From Candidatus Eiseniibacteriota bacterium (GTDB lineage Bacteria > Eisenbacteria > RBG-16-71-46), in contig JACRIW010000092.1 of assembly GCA_016215625.1 (NCBI GenBank), positions 1 to 39,510 on the forward strand: a stretch of 39,510 bases of DNA. Direction: 5' to 3'. A program made the translations under genes and the position numbers. This document shows, piece by piece, positions 35,900-39,510 of this stretch. The notes beneath the pieces are model-generated. The model ran no database searches. It was not told the origin of the DNA and saw nothing but the letters and a program-made list of their open reading frames with translations. The first letter of the stretch is position 1; every line of letters begins with the position of its first letter.

Positions 35900-37285
35900 A
35901 TGAATCCGCAGTCCGGGCATTCCCCGCAGATGAACACGTCGGCCCGCCAGGCGACGATGCGCGAGTTCTTCGCCGTGCTGTTCCGGCGGCGCTGGTTCAT
36001 CATCGGCCTGTTCTTCGCGGTGACCGCCACGGTCATGACGATCTCGCTCACGACCCCGACCACGTTCTCGTCGTCGGGCCGCGTGCTCGTGATCCGCGGC
36101 GAGCGCCAGAGCGCGCTGAGCCCGGGCCGCCAGCTGTTCAGCGACTGGGAGCAGGAGCTCGCGAGCGAAGTGGCGAACGTGCGCAGCACGCCCGTCATGG
36201 AGCGCACGCGCGCGCTGCTCGACGAACGCGCGAAGGCGTCCGGCAAGACCGCGCCCAAGATCAACTACGGCGCCGTGGACGTCGAAGTGATGGGCAAGAG
36301 CAACGTGCTCGGCATCGGCTACACGGATCTCGATCCCGAGATCGCGCAGCAGGTGTGCGACGCGCTGCTCACGTCGTACGTCGAGTACCGCCAGAACCGC
36401 CAGCGTCTCGGCCAGCCCGAGGTGTTCTTCCAGGCGCGGCTCGACAGCCTCAACGGCGAGATCGAGAAGCGCCTGATCGAGAAGCAGCAGATCGGCACGG
36501 CGAGCGGCGTCACGAACGCGGGCGACCAGGCGCGCGAGTGGGGCAACCAGCTCGGCTCGCTCGAACAGAAGCGCAACGACGCCGCGGCGGACCTCGCCGA
36601 GGCGCAGAACTCGCTCGCGGCGATGCGCGAACTGCAGCGCAATCCCGACATCGACCTGCCGACGCTCGGCCAGTCGTTCACGAACGAGTCCGCGCTCGTG
36701 GGCCTCAAGCAGAAGATCATGGAGCAGCAGACGCGCATCGCGACGCTGCGCGAGCGCTTCCGCGACGACGCGCCCGAAGTCCAGAACGCCATGGAGACGC
36801 TCGAGACGCTGCAGGCGCTGCTCCGCAAGGAAGTCGACGCCCGTCTCACGATGTCGAGCTCGCGCATCGAATCGCTGCGCGCCCGCCTCGCCGTCTACGA
36901 CCGCGATCTCGTCTCGCTGCGCGCACGCCTCGGCGTCATCCCGAGCAGCCAGCGTCACCTCGACGACCTCGACGCGGAGATCCGCAACCTGCGCGAGCGC
37001 TACGCCGAGTTCTCGAAGGCGCGCGACATGGCGATCATCACGGCGAACACGTCGCAGGAGCGCAGCGTCGTGCTGCTGAATCCCGCCGGCATCGCCGTCG
37101 CCCAGAACACCCGCGACTACGTCCGCATGGCGCTCGCGCCCGCGTTCAGCCTCGTCATCGGTATCGGTCTCGCGTTCTTCATCGACGGTCTCGACATGAC
37201 CGTACGCACCGCGGGGCAGGCCGAGGAGTACCTCGAGATCCCGGTGTTGGCCACGTTGTCCGAACGGCGCAGCAAGCGCGGTTGA
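35900..37285 (+). CDS. Chain-length determinant / GumC-like polysaccharide co-polymerase
   Basis: 461 residues. One membrane segment lies at about 34-52 (FIIGLFFAVTATVMTISL) after REFFAVLFRRRW, and a second at about 405-425 (APAFSLVIGIGLAFFIDG). The periplasmic part starts with a Wzz domain (SSSGRVLVIRGE) and contains long coiled coils (about 185-390, for example LEQKRNDAAADLAEAQNSLAAMRELQ). This is the PCP-2a architecture without a fused kinase; the kinase-like domain is the separate next gene. AGGAG precedes the ATG by 9 nt. It should bridge the polymerase in the inner membrane and the export channel. Confidence 0.9.
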   Translation: MNPQSGHSPQMNTSARQATMREFFAVLFRRRWFIIGLFFAVTATVMTISLTTPTTFSSSGRVLVIRGERQSALSPGRQLFSDWEQELASEVANVRSTPVMERTRALLDERAKASGKTAPKINYGAVDVEVMGKSNVLGIGYTDLDPEIAQQVCDALLTSYVEYRQNRQRLGQPEVFFQARLDSLNGEIEKRLIEKQQIGTASGVTNAGDQAREWGNQLGSLEQKRNDAAADLAEAQNSLAAMRELQRNPDIDLPTLGQSFTNESALVGLKQKIMEQQTRIATLRERFRDDAPEVQNAMETLETLQALLRKEVDARLTMSSSRIESLRARLAVYDRDLVSLRARLGVIPSSQRHLDDLDAEIRNLRERYAEFSKARDMAIITANTSQERSVVLLNPAGIAVAQNTRDYVRMALAPAFSLVIGIGLAFFIDGLDMTVRTAGQAEEYLEIPVLATLSERRSKRG

Positions 37286-37313
37286 TCGTCCCCCAGAGGA
37301 GAGTCGTCCGCAC

Positions 37314-38102
37314 ATGACCCGCATTTTCGACGCGCTGAAGAAGGCCGAGGCGGCACGGGAAGCCGCGACCCCCGCGGGGGGCCCGGTGACGCCCCTGCAT
37401 GCTTCCCCCTCGCACGCTCCCGCGCGCCCGGCCATGCCGCGTCCCGTCGGGGACCACGGACCGCTGCCGCTGCTCGGCTCGGTCGAGATGACGGACGAGA
37501 CGATGCGCGAGATGGCGGCGCTGCGCGTCTCGCTCGAGTCCGCGATGCGCGACCGCAACCCGCGCGTCATCATGTTCCTGAGCCCGCAGGGCGGGGAAGG
37601 CACCAGCACGGTCACGCTGCAGTTCGCGCAGGCGCTCGCGCGTGACCCCGGCGTGCGGCCCGTGCTCGTGGACGTCAACGTCCGCCGTCCCACCTACGAC
37701 CTCGATTCGTCCGTCCGCGGCGCCATCATCTCCGCGAACGTCGCGCCGCGCGGCGCCGAACCGCCGGCCGTGAGCTCGAACCTCTTCGTCGTGCCCTGCC
37801 CCGAGGACGTGCGCCGCACGGGCCTCTACCAGCCCTCGACGCTGCGGCAGGTGCTCGACGCGTCGGTGACCGGATTCGACTGGGTGCTGCTCGACGGACC
37901 GCCCGTGCTCGAGTCGCCCGATGCCTCCGCGCTCGGCGCGCTCGCCGACGGCGTCGTGCTCGTCGTGCAGGCCGGCCGCACCAAGCGGCCCGTGCTCACC
38001 CGCGCCGCCGACCTGCTGCGCAAGGCCGGCGCCCGCGTGATGGGCAGCGTGCTGAACCGCCGCGTGCTCGAGATTCCCGAGTTCATCTACCGCCGGATCT
38101 GA
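37314..38102 (+). CDS. CpsD/CapB-like P-loop protein, Walker A lysine missing
   Basis: 262 residues. The N-terminal MTRIFDALKKAEAAR is typical of bacterial tyrosine kinases of exopolysaccharide systems. Where these have GEGKST, this protein reads GGEGTST (93-99), so the ATP-binding Lys is T97. Walker A' is LVDVNVRRP (118-126) in place of the usual DADxR. The Walker B strand VLLDGPP (191-197) is kept. The C-terminal tyrosine cluster is absent; only Y259 (EFIYRRI) is near the end. A residues 20-50 linker is Pro/Ala-rich. The protein therefore probably regulates the Wzz-like partner without kinase activity. Some relatives with T at this position exist as far as I recall, so it may be a lineage trait rather than decay. 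The frame is intact. Confidence 0.85.
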   Translation: MTRIFDALKKAEAAREAATPAGGPVTPLHASPSHAPARPAMPRPVGDHGPLPLLGSVEMTDETMREMAALRVSLESAMRDRNPRVIMFLSPQGGEGTSTVTLQFAQALARDPGVRPVLVDVNVRRPTYDLDSSVRGAIISANVAPRGAEPPAVSSNLFVVPCPEDVRRTGLYQPSTLRQVLDASVTGFDWVLLDGPPVLESPDASALGALADGVVLVVQAGRTKRPVLTRAADLLRKAGARVMGSVLNRRVLEIPEFIYRRI

Positions 38103-38142
38103 CCCCGCCGGCAGGCCGCCGCGGATCACAGGAAGGTCGGCC

Positions 38143-39393
38143 ATGGAGCCGAGCCCCGTCATGCACGAGAGCGAGAAACCCCAGGGAGGGCCCGTGACGC
38201 CGCTGGAGCTGGTCACGGGCTCTTCGGTTTCCGCGCGGCTCGAACCCGGACTCGCGATCGCGCGCGAGTGGGCGGGCGACGGCCTCGAGGCGCTCGTGCT
38301 CTCCGGCAGCCACGCGAGCGGGGAAGCGGCGTGGGCCGAAATCGAGGGCCGGACGATCTCGCTCTCCGACATCGACCTCTACGCCGTCATGCGCGACACC
38401 GCCTCGGCCGCCGCCGCGACCGCCCGTGCGCGCGCGGGCCGGCCCGGCCTCGCCGCGCGACTGCTCGCGTCCGGCCTCGCCGCGCCGCTCGAGGTGGGCT
38501 TCCTCACGCGCGTGGACCTGTCCCGTCAGGGCGCTCGGCCCGGCACGCTCGAGCTGTCGCGCTCGGGCCGCGTCGTGTGGGGCGACCCCACCGTCTCGCA
38601 GGTCTTCCCGCGCTGGAACGTCGGGGACGTGCCGTTCGAGGAAGTGCGCCTGCTCCTCGAGAACCGCGCGTTCGAACTGCTCGACGCGTTCGCGGGCGTG
38701 CGCGAGGAAGGTCTCACGCAACTGCGCGCGCGCCACGCCGTGCTCAAGTCGGCGGCCGACCTCGCCTCCGTGCTGTGCCTCGCGCGCGGCGAATGGCCCG
38801 AAGGCTCCGCCGCGCGCGTCGCGTGGGCGTCCGAGCACGTCCTGCCGCAGCTCGACGGCGTGTTGCCGGGCGAGTGGGGGGACGCCATCGAACGCCTGCC
38901 GCTGCTGTGGCGCGAAGCGCTCGCGTGGAGATCGGGCGCCGTGCGTACGCTCGATCCGAAGGCGGCGCGCGCCGAATGGCTCGCGGCCGTACGCTGCTGG
39001 TGCGCCGTGTGGTGGCTCACGGGCGACGAGCCGCGCCGCGGGGTGTGGGAGCGCGTGCTCGCCGTGGCGGCGCGCGCGCCGTTGCGCCGCCGCGCACGCC
39101 AGGCGGTCGGGCACGCGCCGCGCAGCGGCCGGCCCGAGCCCGCGCTCACGCGCCTGAAGAGCTGGCTCGCGGGCACGCCGCAGCACCGCGTGAACGGCAG
39201 CGCGAGCGCGCTGCTGCTCGCCGCCGCGTCGTCCGCCTCGCCTTCGCGCCCCGCGCTGCCCGTGGGCGCCCTGCGCGTGCTGCGCGCGCTGGGTGTCACG
39301 GCCGCGCGCGACTGGGACGCCGCCCGCGCCGACGTGCTGCGTGCGTGGGACGAGCGCGTGCTCGACGGCCAGCGCACGGCGGGGGACGCGTGA
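38143..39393 (+). CDS. Nucleotidyltransferase-fold protein, uncharacterised
   Basis: 416 residues. Residues 50-80 carry the pol-beta nucleotidyltransferase signature: LVLSGSHASG (GS at 55-56), then about 20 residues later SDIDLYAV (D76 and D78). A third carboxylate may be E118 in PLEVGFL. This is the pattern of minimal nucleotidyltransferases that adenylylate, or otherwise transfer nucleotides to, proteins, drugs or small molecules. The following 300 residues are helical and Ala/Arg/Trp-rich with no fold I recognise. AGGAAGG precedes the ATG at 38143. The next gene overlaps by GTGA. Its place behind export genes suggests a task in glycan modification or in regulation, but nothing in the sequence gives the substrate. 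Confidence 0.6.
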   Translation: MEPSPVMHESEKPQGGPVTPLELVTGSSVSARLEPGLAIAREWAGDGLEALVLSGSHASGEAAWAEIEGRTISLSDIDLYAVMRDTASAAAATARARAGRPGLAARLLASGLAAPLEVGFLTRVDLSRQGARPGTLELSRSGRVVWGDPTVSQVFPRWNVGDVPFEEVRLLLENRAFELLDAFAGVREEGLTQLRARHAVLKSAADLASVLCLARGEWPEGSAARVAWASEHVLPQLDGVLPGEWGDAIERLPLLWREALAWRSGAVRTLDPKAARAEWLAAVRCWCAVWWLTGDEPRRGVWERVLAVAARAPLRRRARQAVGHAPRSGRPEPALTRLKSWLAGTPQHRVNGSASALLLAAASSASPSRPALPVGALRVLRALGVTAARDWDAARADVLRAWDERVLDGQRTAGDA

Positions 39394-39510
39394 AGCCCGT
39401 CATGGTCGTGCTCTTCGTGGACGCGCTCGGCTGGTCGCTGGCCTCCGCTCGCGAGGGCTTCGCCGCGCCGCTCGTGCACCGCCGCGAACTGGCGACGGTG
39501 CTCGGGTTCA
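39390..39510 (+). CDS. N-terminus of a probable alkaline-phosphatase-superfamily enzyme (cut by window end)
   Basis: Forty codons are present from GTG 39390, which overlaps the preceding stop (GTGA). The opening VVLFVDALGW resembles the first strand and metal-binding Asp of nucleotide pyrophosphatase/phosphodiesterases. LATVLGF near the end resembles the segment just before their Ser/Thr nucleophile. I recall such proteins from O-antigen and exopolysaccharide clusters. The remainder lies outside the window, so the family call is tentative. Confidence 0.5.
   Translation, partial: MKPVMVVLFVDALGWSLASAREGFAAPLVHRRELATVLGF

Noticed and set aside
37590..37620. Walker A change in the CpsD-like protein as a frameshift or sequencing error
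   Set aside because: The frame and flanking residues are intact on both sides, and the second motif DADxR is also altered, so a single error does not explain it.

Overview
The window is a GC-rich chromosomal stretch that is almost fully coding. It reads as a diderm bacterium of the FCB (Fibrobacteres-Chlorobi-Bacteroidetes) superphylum. The basis is a 2,095-residue SprA homologue (type IX secretion translocon), a Bacteroidetes-type glutaminyl cyclase touching it, an LptF/LptG pair, and a periplasmic chain-length and export system for exopolysaccharide. High GC together with SprA would fit lineages such as Candidatus Eisenbacteria or Gemmatimonadota, but this placement is inference and no 16S gene is present.

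Layout. Positions 1-134 look like the 3' end of an insertion sequence (transposase tail plus two 21-bp direct repeats). A secreted TPR protein follows (190-1896). Next comes a stress module (1981-4494): ECF sigma factor, zinc-finger anti-sigma factor and an HtrA/DegP-like protein that has lost two of its three catalytic residues. A metabolic block (4553-10007) holds aroB, aroQ, accB, a pilT-type ATPase, accC and a ComB-family phosphatase. lptF and lptG run on the minus strand (10048-12548), divergent from sprA (12698-18985). The glutaminyl cyclase gene overlaps the sprA stop by one base.

A classical translation and RNA-processing block follows (20030-29988): rimP, nusA, infB, ylxP (DUF503), rbfA, truB, ribF, rpsO, pnp. 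Most junctions have 4-base start/stop overlaps. Three control structures stand out: a terminator-like hairpin with a U-tract between a promoter and rimP-nusA, a small hairpin before rpsO, and a perfect 10-bp hairpin before pnp. An M16 peptidase closes this block.

The right end (31515-39510) is an envelope and exopolysaccharide region. It has a large GT-C-like membrane protein, a secreted DUF3108 protein, then a very good sigma70-type promoter with a long structured leader. The promoter leads into a Wza-like export protein, a Wzz/GumC-like chain-length protein, a CpsD-like P-loop protein without the Walker A lysine, an unfamiliar nucleotidyltransferase-fold protein and the first 40 codons of a probable alkaline-phosphatase-superfamily enzyme.

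The least explained parts are (i) the sigma/anti-sigma/pseudoprotease operon, (ii) the tight sprA-glutaminyl cyclase pair, (iii) the exopolysaccharide operon with an apparently kinase-dead CpsD plus nucleotidyltransferase and phosphodiesterase-like genes behind a long leader RNA, and (iv) recurring TAGNNT boxes 7-9 nt before start codons that lack a Shine-Dalgarno sequence, which suggest leaderless mRNAs. All functions are assigned by reading motifs; no database search was possible.
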